Origin: Arenicellales bacterium
GTDB taxonomy: Bacteria; Pseudomonadota; Gammaproteobacteria; Arenicellales; JAHEKD01
NCBI GenBank assembly: GCA_028284225.1
Contig: JANQSD010000019.1
Span: 124,001-188,000, forward strand
Direction: 5' to 3'
DNA length: 64,000 nucleotides
The notes below the pieces were generated by a model that did not search any database, had not been told where the DNA came from, and saw only the letters and a list, made by a program, of their open reading frames with translations. The number at the start of each line of letters is the position of its first letter. The stretch's first letter is position 1. The position numbers and the translations under genes are program-made. Below, in pieces: positions 27,097 to 36,231 of the stretch.

Positions 27097-28535
27097 TAAT
27101 TTTTCTGCTCAATAAGTAAGCGTTCGTCTTGAACTTCTTGAATGCGAGCATCGATGCTTGCCTGGTTATAATAACTGTCACCGGCATTATTTTTGGCCTG
27201 ATGGAAATGATCTAGTGATTTCTGGTAATTACCACGCAAGTAGTGAAATTCACCAAGGGCACGATGGGATTCGAAGGTGTTGCCAAGTTCGCCATTAGCC
27301 TGTGCATAAAGTCGGTATAAAAATGTGTTGTTTTTATCTTTCTGAATCAGCTTGCGTAGTACGGTTTCTGATTGTTTGGCTTGTCCTGCTTTGAGCAAGA
27401 TATCAGCATAGTCTGTTTTAAGAGCATTATTGTTTGGGTGCTTTTCCACTGCAGTTTTAATGATTTTTATAGATTCATTAAAATTGCCCGCACTGGCATG
27501 GATTTGAGCGAGTAAATTGTCCAAATAAGGATTGTCCGGCTGTTCGTTACGTAAACGCTTGGCGATTTTTCCGGCAGGTTGATATTGCTTGTTTTCCATC
27601 AAAGCATAAGCATAGCCATATTCGACATATGGTTTTAATCCAATGGGTGTTTCATCAAGCCGGGCTTTAAAATCATCCACTACTTTATCGGTACGCTTGT
27701 TTTCCGCTAAAGCCCGAATTTTTTCACGCATATAATAATAATCAGAACTGGATGAGACTCGCGCCACGTTGTATTTTTGAGCTCGATTCTCAGATTCACT
27801 GATGCGGTTAATAGTAAGAGGGTGAGTCCGTAAAAATTCCGGTGCATTGGTGTCGAGTAAGCGTGTTTTATCCTTGAGAATTTTGAAAAAATTCGGCATG
27901 CCGTTAGGGTCAAACCCGGATTTAACTAATATGCGTATGCCGAATGCATCAGCCTCACGCTCAAAGTCGCGAGTATAACTAAGCTGATCGCCGATCAAAC
28001 CGGCATTTGAACTAACAATCGCTGCCGCCCCAGCCTGACCACCAAGTAAAATCCCGCCTATTATTGCTGCAGCAGCTGGTACAGTCAGTTCTTTTTGGCG
28101 TGCAATCATTCTCGGTAGGTGACGTTGTGTCACATGAACGATTTCATGTGCCATAACTCCGGCTAGTTCGCTTTCGGTAGTGGTATTAGCGATCAAACCA
28201 GTGTTTAAGCTGATATACCCGCCTGGAATGGCAAAGGCATTTATATCAGGACGGTCAATAAGATAAAAATGGAATTCGTTATTGGGCAGGTCACTATTAG
28301 CTAACAATCTATTACCCAGACGAGTAATGTAGCTGTCGATTTCCGGATCAACGACATAGGGGAATACACGCCTGGCTTGAGCCATCAAGCGCTTGCCTAA
28401 TCGGGTTTCCTCGATCGGTGAAATCACAGATGCCGAAGGATCACCAAAATCAGGCAAATTGAAATCAGTAGTTTGTGCTTTTAAAGTAAAAGCAGTAAGA
28501 CTTATAACGGCAATGACGAGGTATTTATAAATAAT
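27096..28535 (-). CDS. bepA: BepA-type periplasmic M48 metalloprotease/chaperone, probable ATT start
   Basis: Outer-membrane assembly protease: M48 zinc motif HEIVH (about H130-H134), GLIGDQLSYTRDFEREADAFG supplying the third ligand, and C-terminal TPR repeats from about residue 280. The frame from the first standard start (TTG 28457) lacks a signal peptide. Extending upstream in frame gives IIYKYLVIAVISLTAFTLKAQ, a convincing signal peptide, but no ATG, GTG or TTG occurs before the upstream stop. The ATT at 28535, 5 nt after AAAAAGGG, is the best start. An inverted-repeat element begins 12 bases further upstream. Confidence 0.85.
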   Translation of the reverse strand: MIYKYLVIAVISLTAFTLKAQTTDFNLPDFGDPSASVISPIEETRLGKRLMAQARRVFPYVVDPEIDSYITRLGNRLLANSDLPNNEFHFYLIDRPDINAFAIPGGYISLNTGLIANTTTESELAGVMAHEIVHVTQRHLPRMIARQKELTVPAAAAIIGGILLGGQAGAAAIVSSNAGLIGDQLSYTRDFEREADAFGIRILVKSGFDPNGMPNFFKILKDKTRLLDTNAPEFLRTHPLTINRISESENRAQKYNVARVSSSSDYYYMREKIRALAENKRTDKVVDDFKARLDETPIGLKPYVEYGYAYALMENKQYQPAGKIAKRLRNEQPDNPYLDNLLAQIHASAGNFNESIKIIKTAVEKHPNNNALKTDYADILLKAGQAKQSETVLRKLIQKDKNNTFLYRLYAQANGELGNTFESHRALGEFHYLRGNYQKSLDHFHQAKNNAGDSYYNQASIDARIQEVQDERLLIEQKN

Positions 28536-28546
28536 GTCGACCCTTT

Positions 28547-28740
28547 TTAACCTAGAATCCTCAGTTGGAGTGGTTTTAAGGGGCGAGTAAAATCCATAAC
28601 GAAGCAGCAGTGAATTTTAATCTGCCTTAAAGTCGTTAGCACATTCACCCAGACGGTGAATGCATCAACAAGTATCTTTACATTAAGATTCATAGGCTCT
28701 AGTGTACTTCACAGCGGTCAACTGAGGAATCTAAGTTTAA
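28547..28740. repeat. Inverted-repeat-bounded element between bepA and tusA
   Basis: The ends 28547-28567 and 28719-28740 are inverted copies of each other with about two mismatches and one gap (ttaacctagaatcctcagtt-type ends). The inside holds a perfect hairpin, cattcacc-cagac-ggtgaatg (28642-28662), and no open frame of note. It resembles a small non-autonomous mobile element or a large palindromic regulatory region, and accounts for most of the bepA-tusA gap. The rest of the gap should contain the tusA promoter. Confidence 0.55.
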
Positions 28741-28849
28741 CCAAAATATCAGCATAACCGAGTGTGTCTGAAGGCGCAATGAATCTTTAGATAATCCGGA
28801 TTGAAAGTTATAATTATCGCTTTGTTATAGCAAGCTCCCAAGGTATAAA

Positions 28850-29110
28850 GTGGACAAGTCTGAGTCCAATAATGAACAGCAATTTGATGCTGAGATCGAC
28901 GCATCGGATTTATTTTGTCCACAGCCAGTTTTGCTTGCCAAAAAAGCCCTTGATCGGATGTCTAAAAATAGTGTCTTAAAACTAATAGCTACAGACCCAA
29001 GTTCTAAAAAAGACATCGAAGCATTTGTAGATCAGGCTGGGTATAAACTGATAGATTCTGAATTGAATGACGAATTATTTATTTTTTATATTGAAAAGGT
29101 AATTATTTAG
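28850..29110 (+). CDS. tusA: Sulfur carrier protein TusA
   Basis: 86 residues; the CPxP motif DLFCPQPVLLAKKAL (active C23) defines the TusA family. It accepts persulfide from IscS and hands it to TusBCD. GTG start. It lies 10 nt upstream of tusD at the head of a complete tus run, unlike E. coli where tusA is separate. Confidence 0.9.
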   Translation: MDKSESNNEQQFDAEIDASDLFCPQPVLLAKKALDRMSKNSVLKLIATDPSSKKDIEAFVDQAGYKLIDSELNDELFIFYIEKVII

Positions 29111-29120
29111 GCTAATTCGG

Positions 29121-29528
29121 TTGAATAAACAGCAGAAAAAATTTGTACTCCTCGTGGGTGCCGCTCCTTATACTAATCAAGCTGCTGACAGTGCGCTTGA
29201 ATTTGCTAAAGCAGTCATTCAGGCAGGTCATTTAATCGAACAGGTTTTTTTCTATTTCGATGGTGTTTATGTCGCGACAGCCTATGCTTCACCGGAACAA
29301 TCTGAGCGTAAAATAACTAAAGCCTGGTCGGCTTTTGCAAGGCAATACAAGCTTGAATTAGTCGTATGTAGTAATTCAGCGTTAAAGCGCGGTATTCTGG
29401 ATCAAACACATGCCCAAAAGGTAGGCCAGTCCGGGTGTAATTTTGACACAACATTTACTCTGGCTGGTTTAGGGCAATTTGTTGAGGCAACAACTAAAGC
29501 AGATCGGCTTATTACTTTTTCCGCGTAA
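29121..29528 (+). CDS. tusD: Sulfur relay protein TusD/DsrE-like
   Basis: 135 residues with the DsrE fold; the sulfur-accepting cysteine is C83 in ELVVCSNSALKRGI, at the position of the E. coli TusD cysteine. It forms a heterohexamer with TusB and TusC. TTG start. Its stop overlaps the tusC ATG (TAATG). Confidence 0.88.
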   Translation: MNKQQKKFVLLVGAAPYTNQAADSALEFAKAVIQAGHLIEQVFFYFDGVYVATAYASPEQSERKITKAWSAFARQYKLELVVCSNSALKRGILDQTHAQKVGQSGCNFDTTFTLAGLGQFVEATTKADRLITFSA

Positions 29529-29893
29529 TGATGGTTAAACGACTTCTATTTATTAATCGCCAGGCTCCCCATGGTAGTCATTTTGCCAAGGAGCAATTAC
29601 AAATGGCGATGGTGTTTGCTGCCTTTGAACAGCAAGTATCAATGTTATTTATGGATGATGGTGTATTTTCATTGTTGAACGAACAACAACCACAAGTCAT
29701 AGGTTTTGAAGATTTCTCAAAAATGTATGGAGCATTGGATAAATACTACGACATCAAGGACATTTTTGTGGATGAAGAATCTTTATCAGTTAGGAACTTG
29801 AGTGTTGAACGGTTGTCGGTGCCGGTTCGGCTAGTCAATCAACAACAGATCGATACACTGATGCGTAATCAGGATTTTATTTTATCGGCTTAG
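29528..29893 (+). CDS. tusC: Sulfur relay protein TusC/DsrF-like
   Basis: 121 residues, DsrE/F fold: FINRQAPHGSHFAKEQLQMAMVFAAFEQ, then FMDDGVFSLL. It is the structural partner of TusD and TusB in tRNA 2-thiouridine synthesis. It lies between tusD and tusB in the standard order. Confidence 0.88.
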   Translation: MMVKRLLFINRQAPHGSHFAKEQLQMAMVFAAFEQQVSMLFMDDGVFSLLNEQQPQVIGFEDFSKMYGALDKYYDIKDIFVDEESLSVRNLSVERLSVPVRLVNQQQIDTLMRNQDFILSA

Positions 29894-29922
29894 GCTTTGT
29901 GTATGTTTACTATTATGACATC

Positions 29923-30225
29923 ATGAAAACCATATTACACATCATCAATAAATCTTCAGTACGCTGTCATTCAATGAGTCAGTTGCAAACCCTGACGGCA
30001 CCCCAAGATGCAATTTTATTTATTGAAGATGGTGTCTACAACACAGTAGAAACGCAGACAAATCAGGCTATCCTGGCAATGATTAAGGGTAACGTAAATG
30101 TGTTATTGCCGGATCTTCTAGCACGAGGTTACCGGCAACAAGATTTAATCAGCACTATCATTCCGGTTGATTATGCACAGTTTGTTGGTTTAACACTTGA
30201 ATATGATTTAGTACGGACCTGGTAA
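29923..30225 (+). CDS. tusB: Sulfur relay protein TusB/DsrH-like
   Basis: About 100 residues; MKTILHIINKSS and the FIEDGVYNTV strand identify the DsrH/TusB family. The ATG at 29923 is chosen because family members start a few residues before LHIINKS; a GTG at 29899 would add eight residues. Its stop overlaps the tusE ATG (TAATG). Confidence 0.85.
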   Translation: MKTILHIINKSSVRCHSMSQLQTLTAPQDAILFIEDGVYNTVETQTNQAILAMIKGNVNVLLPDLLARGYRQQDLISTIIPVDYAQFVGLTLEYDLVRTW

Positions 30226-30560
30226 TGCATTTTATTGAAGTTAATGGTGTGCAAATTGAAACGGATGCTGAGGGGTATTTGCTAAATCGCCATGATTGGT
30301 CGGAATCAGTTTGCGAGTTTATGGCGCAGCGTGACCATTGTGAGTTGACTCAGACTCACTGGGATATTGTTCACTTTTTGAGAAACTATTACGAAGAATA
30401 TAATCATTCGCCTGCGATGAGGATTTTTATTAAGGCGTTAAGAGAAGTAATTGGTCCTGAAGCCGCCAACAGCCAAAACCTCTACGAATTATTTCCTTAT
30501 GGACCAGCCAAGCAAGCGACTAAGTATGCAGGGCTTCCTAAACCTGCACATTGCATCTAG
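30225..30560 (+). CDS. tusE: Sulfurtransferase TusE (DsrC family)
   Basis: 111 residues ending GLPKPAHCI, with the invariant penultimate cysteine (C110). The second cysteine that true dissimilatory DsrC carries ten residues upstream is a threonine here, so this is the TusE type delivering sulfur to MnmA for tRNA U34 thiolation. The stop codon sits inside the end of a palindromic element that starts at 30557. Confidence 0.88.
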   Translation: MHFIEVNGVQIETDAEGYLLNRHDWSESVCEFMAQRDHCELTQTHWDIVHFLRNYYEEYNHSPAMRIFIKALREVIGPEAANSQNLYELFPYGPAKQATKYAGLPKPAHCI

Positions 30561-30701
30561 AACCTATCTCAAAATGCCTACGCTTGTTGATACGTCGTTA
30601 AACGCTCGCTCAAAATGCTCATTTACTTTATGTAAACTGCGCTTTTTCGCTCATTTTTGCCTCGTCTCAACGTCGCTTGACTATTTTGAGATGGGTTCTA
30701 G
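30557..30701. repeat. 145-bp MITE-like element with 19-bp terminal inverted repeats
   Basis: ctagaacctatctcaaaat (30557-30575) and its inverted copy at 30683-30701 differ at one base. The interior has a further inverted pair, tttac-tttat-gtaaa, near 30625, and no protein-coding content I accept. The left end supplies the tusE stop codon. Size, ends and AT content fit a miniature inverted-repeat element; the pair may also act as a terminator for the tus operon. Confidence 0.65.
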
Positions 30702-31139
30702 TGAAAAATGATAAAAACTTATAATTTACTTAATTCACTATAGATGAATATTTGAATTGAGAATGTCAGGTGTTGAGCTAATTACGTATTCAACCACAGA
30801 TCTAAAAGTATGGTATTCGCCTTGCCTGATTTGATTAACCACACAGTAAAAGCCAGCACAATCAGGCTGATAATGATTCGAAAGAAACTAAGTATTTTCT
30901 GGATCTGATACATGGTGTGAGTATCGCCAAATTAAGCTTAATATGGAATTAATAAACCAAGAGCTATTGTTAAATTTTAATAAATTCTAAATCTGATTCG
31001 GCCCGTTGTTTTGTTCAAAGTTAGTTCAAACGTGAATAGTTTACAAAGCTGCCAGCTTGCGTTGCCGTGGGATTTTAATCATGTAAAATCTGCATACCAT
31101 TATTGAACAAAAAGTACATCGGCAGAGCTTGTTAGAAAC
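30702..31139. other. Intergenic region upstream of rppH
   Basis: AT-rich stretch containing one candidate 43-residue membrane protein on the minus strand (30782-30913, listed separately). I see no RNA gene. The rppH promoter should lie near the right end. Confidence 0.3.
30782..30913 (-). CDS. Candidate 43-residue single-span membrane protein
   Basis: The open frame starts MYQIQKILSFFRIIISLIVL and ends DLWLNT: a short amphipathic start, one hydrophobic span of about 20 residues, then a polar tail. The amino-acid pattern is that of a small bitopic protein, but no clear ribosome-binding site precedes the ATG and no family is recognised, so it could be chance. Confidence 0.3.
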   Translation of the reverse strand: MYQIQKILSFFRIIISLIVLAFTVWLIKSGKANTILLDLWLNT

Positions 31140-31646
31140 ATGATAAACATAAATCAGCAATGCGAAAACATCAAAGATGGATATCGACCAAATGTGGGGA
31201 TTATTCTGAGTAATAATTCTGCCCGGGTATTGTGGGCCAGGCGAACCAAGCACGATGGATGGCAATTTCCACAAGGCGGCATTGAACCCAGAGAGACGGT
31301 TCTGGAAGCGGCGTTTCGGGAACTTGAGGAAGAAATCGGTGTTACCGCTCATCAAGTTGAACACATCGGTAACACCGCTAACTGGTTGCATTATGACTTA
31401 CCACGGCGGTTCAGGGCTAATCATTTCAGACGCAATCCGATTAAAGGTCAAAAACAAATCTGGTTTTTGTTCAAATTTCTGGGCAGTGACAATGATGTTT
31501 GCCTGAATGCATGTCAGCAGCCGGAATTTGATAAATGGAAATGGGTGGATTACTGGGAACCGGCAACTAATATTGTTGAATTTAAGCGCAATGTTTATAA
31601 AAAAGCGCTGGGTGAGCTCGAGCCATTTCTAAGTTATTTAAAGTAG
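31140..31646 (+). CDS. rppH: RNA pyrophosphohydrolase
   Basis: 168 residues with a complete Nudix box starting at G46 (GGIEPRETVLEAAFRELEEE), catalytic E61, E64 and E65, and the RppH features GYRPNVGIIL and WQFPQGG. It removes pyrophosphate from triphosphorylated mRNA 5' ends and starts decay. The first ~10 residues (MININQQCEN) are a little longer than usual; an internal start is possible. Confidence 0.92.
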   Translation: MININQQCENIKDGYRPNVGIILSNNSARVLWARRTKHDGWQFPQGGIEPRETVLEAAFRELEEEIGVTAHQVEHIGNTANWLHYDLPRRFRANHFRRNPIKGQKQIWFLFKFLGSDNDVCLNACQQPEFDKWKWVDYWEPATNIVEFKRNVYKKALGELEPFLSYLK

Positions 31647-31698
31647 CCAGAGGCGATCTATTCAATAATAATCGATCGCTATTGCATAGTTTGGTTGA

Positions 31699-32310
31699 AT
31701 GCCGGTGAACAAATTTAAGTCCGTTTTTGTTTTGACCGTTACGATTTTTCTCGTTGCTTGTATTGGCCGTGTCGGTGATATTAATGATGCCTGTGATTTA
31801 TTGGAAAATAAACGCAGTTGGTATAAAGGTTTAAACAAAGCAAGTATTGAATGGGGAGTGCCGAAAGCCATTATTCTTGCGTTCATTCACCAGGAATCAA
31901 AATTCAAAGCCAAAGCTAAGCCTCCTAGAAAGCGTTTGTTTGGCATTATTCCCACCTTCAGGCCCTCAACAGCATATGGTTTTCCGCAAGCCCTGGATAC
32001 GACTTGGAGCGAGTATCGTAAAGCGACCAACAGTCGATTTGCTCAGCGGGATGATTTTGGTGATGCGGCTGATTTTATCGGTTGGTATATCAATGGTTCT
32101 AAACTGAAACTTAAGCTACCTGTTGATGATGTAAAAGGGCATTATCTGGCTTATCATGAAGGCAGGGGAGGCTATAGTAGAGGGACTTATGAAAACAAAG
32201 GCTGGCTTTTGGCTGTAGCAGAAAAAGTTAAAAGCCGTGCGCTGCTTTATTCCTCACAATTGGCTCAATGTGAAAGCAAACTCAGTCGCAATCGGTTATT
32301 AATTTTTTAA
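31699..32310 (+). CDS. Lytic-transglycosylase-like lipoprotein
   Basis: 203 residues with a lipoprotein signal ending FLVAC (C21). The segment IILAFIHQESKFKAKA has the ES motif of SLT-type transglycosylases (E66 catalytic candidate), and STAYGFPQALDTTWSEY resembles the following GYGL..Q.TP motif. Likely a membrane-anchored murein hydrolase, but divergent from the named Mlt families. Its 3' end overlaps the convergent rfaE2-like gene by 29 nt. Confidence 0.7.
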   Translation: MPVNKFKSVFVLTVTIFLVACIGRVGDINDACDLLENKRSWYKGLNKASIEWGVPKAIILAFIHQESKFKAKAKPPRKRLFGIIPTFRPSTAYGFPQALDTTWSEYRKATNSRFAQRDDFGDAADFIGWYINGSKLKLKLPVDDVKGHYLAYHEGRGGYSRGTYENKGWLLAVAEKVKSRALLYSSQLAQCESKLSRNRLLIF

Positions 32311-32794
32311 TCTTATTAATCAGGTCAGTCGTGGAGCGCTGAAAATTAAACGGAATACTCTTTACTTTGCCACCATTTGCCCAGACTACATCATTGCCGA
32401 CAATATCGTCTACTGCCCAGTCACCGCCTTTGACTAATATGTCCGGGAGCAGGGTTTTGATTAGTTCTATGGGCGTATCTTCATCAAAAGCGATTACATA
32501 ATCCACAGCCTGCAGTGATGCCAGCACGCTGAGCCGGTCATCAAGTGAATTTATAGGGCGTGGCGGTAATTTGTTCTGTCTTCGTACTGAATCGTCAGTA
32601 TTGACACCAACAACCAAGGTTTGTCCCAGGTCCTTGGCGCGTGCCAGATAATCAACGTGGCCCCGGTGCAGAATATCAAAACAGCCGTTAGTAAAAACTA
32701 ACGGCCGTTTCAGATCAGGGTGATCTGCCAGCTCACGGGCAGTTGTAATCTTATTCGTCAATATATTCAAAAACTTTGACGACTCGCTCCACAC
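32282..32794 (-). CDS. rfaE2: D-glycero-beta-D-manno-heptose 1-phosphate adenylyltransferase (stand-alone)
   Basis: About 160-170 residues equal to the C-terminal half of HldE: nucleotidyltransferase motif FTNGCFDILHRGHVDYL, VVGVNTDDSV, and LVKGGDWAVDDIVG. It makes ADP-heptose for the LPS inner core. The ribokinase-like half is absent here, so the kinase must be a separate gene. The start is uncertain: GTG 32794, or TTG 32761, which overlaps the dolP stop. Confidence 0.88.
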   Translation of the reverse strand: MWSESSKFLNILTNKITTARELADHPDLKRPLVFTNGCFDILHRGHVDYLARAKDLGQTLVVGVNTDDSVRRQNKLPPRPINSLDDRLSVLASLQAVDYVIAFDEDTPIELIKTLLPDILVKGGDWAVDDIVGNDVVWANGGKVKSIPFNFQRSTTDLINKIKKLITDCD

Positions 32795-33353
32795 CGGTCA
32801 CGGTTCGTGCCGATTGTGCGGCGCTGTCGCCTTCAATACGGGAAACCAGACCCATTAAATAGACGATACTGGATTCGGTGACTACCTTAATGCGTGTTGC
32901 GTCTAAATTATCGGCATCGAATAATCTTACTTTGACTTTGCTGGTTAGCCAGGAGTCGTTAGAACGGCTACCAAGATTGGACTTGCCGGCAATTTTAACT
33001 TCGTTAACCACTTGGCGAACTTGAGCAATGTCCTGGACGATATCAACTGCCAGAGTGCGCTGCTCCGGACGTGGCGCTTCACCTGTCAATAGCACTACGC
33101 CATTCATGCTGGTGACATTAAAGTGGGTGGTGCCTTTCAGGTCTGGATTGGTTATCAGTTCGTATTTACCTTTGGTTTCAATTAACTGATCATCAATATA
33201 GCTGCCGGTTGTGCGCCTGTCTCTGGCAATATCAATTGCCGTCACAGCAGCGGCAGTCGCAGCTACAAAAGTACAGCCACTCATGACAGTGGTAAACGAA
33301 GATACCACTAATACTGTGGCGAGCATGGTTTTCAAAGACTTGGATTTTATCAT
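32751..33353 (-). CDS. dolP: BON-domain outer-membrane lipoprotein DolP
   Basis: 200 residues; lipobox VMSGC (C27), then two BON domains (about 50-115 and 125-195: GTTHFNVTSMNGVVLLTGE and TRIKVVTESSIVYLMGLV). DolP (YraP) supports outer-membrane integrity and BAM function. It lies between the SIS protein and rfaE2 in the conserved yraN-diaA-yraP arrangement. Confidence 0.9.
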   Translation of the reverse strand: MIKSKSLKTMLATVLVVSSFTTVMSGCTFVAATAAAVTAIDIARDRRTTGSYIDDQLIETKGKYELITNPDLKGTTHFNVTSMNGVVLLTGEAPRPEQRTLAVDIVQDIAQVRQVVNEVKIAGKSNLGSRSNDSWLTSKVKVRLFDADNLDATRIKVVTESSIVYLMGLVSRIEGDSAAQSARTVTGVERVVKVFEYIDE

Positions 33354-33368
33354 TGTAGAAAATTACTC

Positions 33369-34345
<977 letters not shown>

Positions 34346-34363
34346 GGCATGTAGATTCCGGGT

Positions 34364-36193
34364 TTAGTTAACGGGTTCGGGCTTACCTTCAACAAATTGC
34401 ACTAATGATCGGGTCAGACGAAAACGATTGCCCTGTAATTGTATGTTTCCGGTCACTCCTTTAATAGAGGCACCTGGTTGTCGCATGAATTGAGGTAATC
34501 TGATGGCCAGAGCATAGGCATCAACACCAAAAGCGAAGTAACGGTCGAGCGAATTAGGGGCCTGTAGACGATCTGTTGCAAGTTGTTGTTTTCTAAACTG
34601 TGCATTAGAAAAGCCATTAATCATCCAGGGCATATCAGTAAAAATAACATTATCTAAAACAAAGTCACGGGTTGGGTCAAATTGCCCAGAATAAATCGAA
34701 GAAGTGGCAAAAATTGCTGTATTGGGCCGACGTTCACCAATCACTTGACTTAACAAGCGCCCATGTTGCGCATTTGAGGCTAGAAAAATGACATCGGGAG
34801 AAGCGCTGGACAAGAGCCTATTAACAGGCGTTATTGCTTCATATAATTCATTATTATAGGGAATAGAAGCCGCAATGTTGCCACCAAGTTGCTGCCAACG
34901 TTGAATAAAGGCATGATTGAGCCGTTTACCGCGTCCAGACTCTGGGTATAGTATTGCAGCACGATTATAACCACGGTTATAGGCGAGGTTAGCGATTGTT
35001 TCCGCCTCATGCTCTGGGTCCAGAGAAAACATGAAAGTTTCGGGTGTTAACATCATATCTTCAACGATATCGATGCTACCCAACAGGATGGTTGGTTTGA
35101 CAAGATCGGTAGCGTGCACCAGATTATTGACCGCCGCCTTGCCTAAAGGTCCTACTATGATTTGTGCTCCCTGACTAATCGCTTGTTGATATCTATCCTG
35201 TACTTGATCCAAATTAGGGCCGGTATCATAAACTTTTACTCGGTGGCCTTTAGCTGCGGCTGCTGCCTGGAAACCATCACGGATTGTTTGTGCAATTTCT
35301 TGATAAGCAGAACTTAAAGGTAACAGTAAGGCAATGGCACTATTTGGATATACGCCGCTTTCGTCCAGCTCAGCGGCCACAGCTTCACTGTACTGGTTGT
35401 GTACGGTTTTTGCCGGATGATCCTGATAAGCGTTTTGCCAAAGAATCAATGATTGTTGCCAGATGGCCGGCGGTGTTATCGAGCGCTTTTTATCTATAAT
35501 GCCTAATTCAATCCAGCCAAGTTCGGATTTGCGCCGGGTCTGCTGTTTGTATAAGTTGAGTTGTTCCAGATTTTGTTCCTGAACCAGTGTCCAGATCTGC
35601 TGTAAGTGTTGCTGCTTTTGTTCATTTTGCAGCAAATCACTTTGTAAGTTCATGACCTCCAGCAGCTGTAAAAAATCACCCTCTTTTTTATATAGCTTGG
35701 TCTGTGCCAGGATGATCCAGTCATTAAAGACAGGGTCGCTACTCTTGTAAGCCTGTAGATGATTAATAATTTCGTGGGCTTTATTTAAATCATTGTGTTC
35801 GATAGCAAGCGCCGCATACAGGGCTTCTTTGCGCAGTTGCAGGATTTGCGGCAGTTTTTGCTGGTTGGTCTGTTCTAGTAGTGCCTCGGCCTTATTTAAT
35901 TTTCCCTTATCCAGGTAGGCACTAGCGGCATATAATAACAGCTCATCTTTCTCTGGATGGGGTTTATTAGCCGCACTTTGCTCTAGCTGTTCAGCACTTA
36001 AGCGGATGGTCTGGTCAGATATAGTGCCGGGTAAATCAAGAGGCGTCGTTGTATCGGATTGTGTCTGAGTTGATTCATTTTCACTATCTGCCCAAGTACC
36101 GTCTTCAAGTTCAAGCGAAGCACACCCGGTTAATAGTAACAACAGCGCATATAGCCCAAAACAGCGGCAGACATTATTTTTAGCTTGTGTCAT
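34364..36193 (-). CDS. lpoA: Penicillin-binding protein activator LpoA
   Basis: About 609 residues. The ATG at 36193 puts the lipobox LLTGC at residue 24, whereas longer in-frame starts place it too far in. An N-terminal TPR-like region (~50-270) is followed by a C-terminal LppC domain of periplasmic-binding fold (SAIALLLPLSSAYQEIAQ onward). LpoA is the outer-membrane lipoprotein that activates PBP1A. It is divergent from rsmI with about 38 bp between starts. Confidence 0.9.
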   Translation of the reverse strand: MTQAKNNVCRCFGLYALLLLLTGCASLELEDGTWADSENESTQTQSDTTTPLDLPGTISDQTIRLSAEQLEQSAANKPHPEKDELLLYAASAYLDKGKLNKAEALLEQTNQQKLPQILQLRKEALYAALAIEHNDLNKAHEIINHLQAYKSSDPVFNDWIILAQTKLYKKEGDFLQLLEVMNLQSDLLQNEQKQQHLQQIWTLVQEQNLEQLNLYKQQTRRKSELGWIELGIIDKKRSITPPAIWQQSLILWQNAYQDHPAKTVHNQYSEAVAAELDESGVYPNSAIALLLPLSSAYQEIAQTIRDGFQAAAAAKGHRVKVYDTGPNLDQVQDRYQQAISQGAQIIVGPLGKAAVNNLVHATDLVKPTILLGSIDIVEDMMLTPETFMFSLDPEHEAETIANLAYNRGYNRAAILYPESGRGKRLNHAFIQRWQQLGGNIAASIPYNNELYEAITPVNRLLSSASPDVIFLASNAQHGRLLSQVIGERRPNTAIFATSSIYSGQFDPTRDFVLDNVIFTDMPWMINGFSNAQFRKQQLATDRLQAPNSLDRYFAFGVDAYALAIRLPQFMRQPGASIKGVTGNIQLQGNRFRLTRSLVQFVEGKPEPVN

Positions 36194-36231
36194 TATTTGA
36201 GTCAGATTCTTCGAAACTGAGAGTATAGTCA

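Noticed and set aside
28850-30560. Interpretation as a dissimilatory dsr sulfur-oxidation locus.
   Set aside because: The DsrC-like protein lacks the upstream second cysteine and no dsrAB genes are present; the tRNA-thiolation tus relay fits better.
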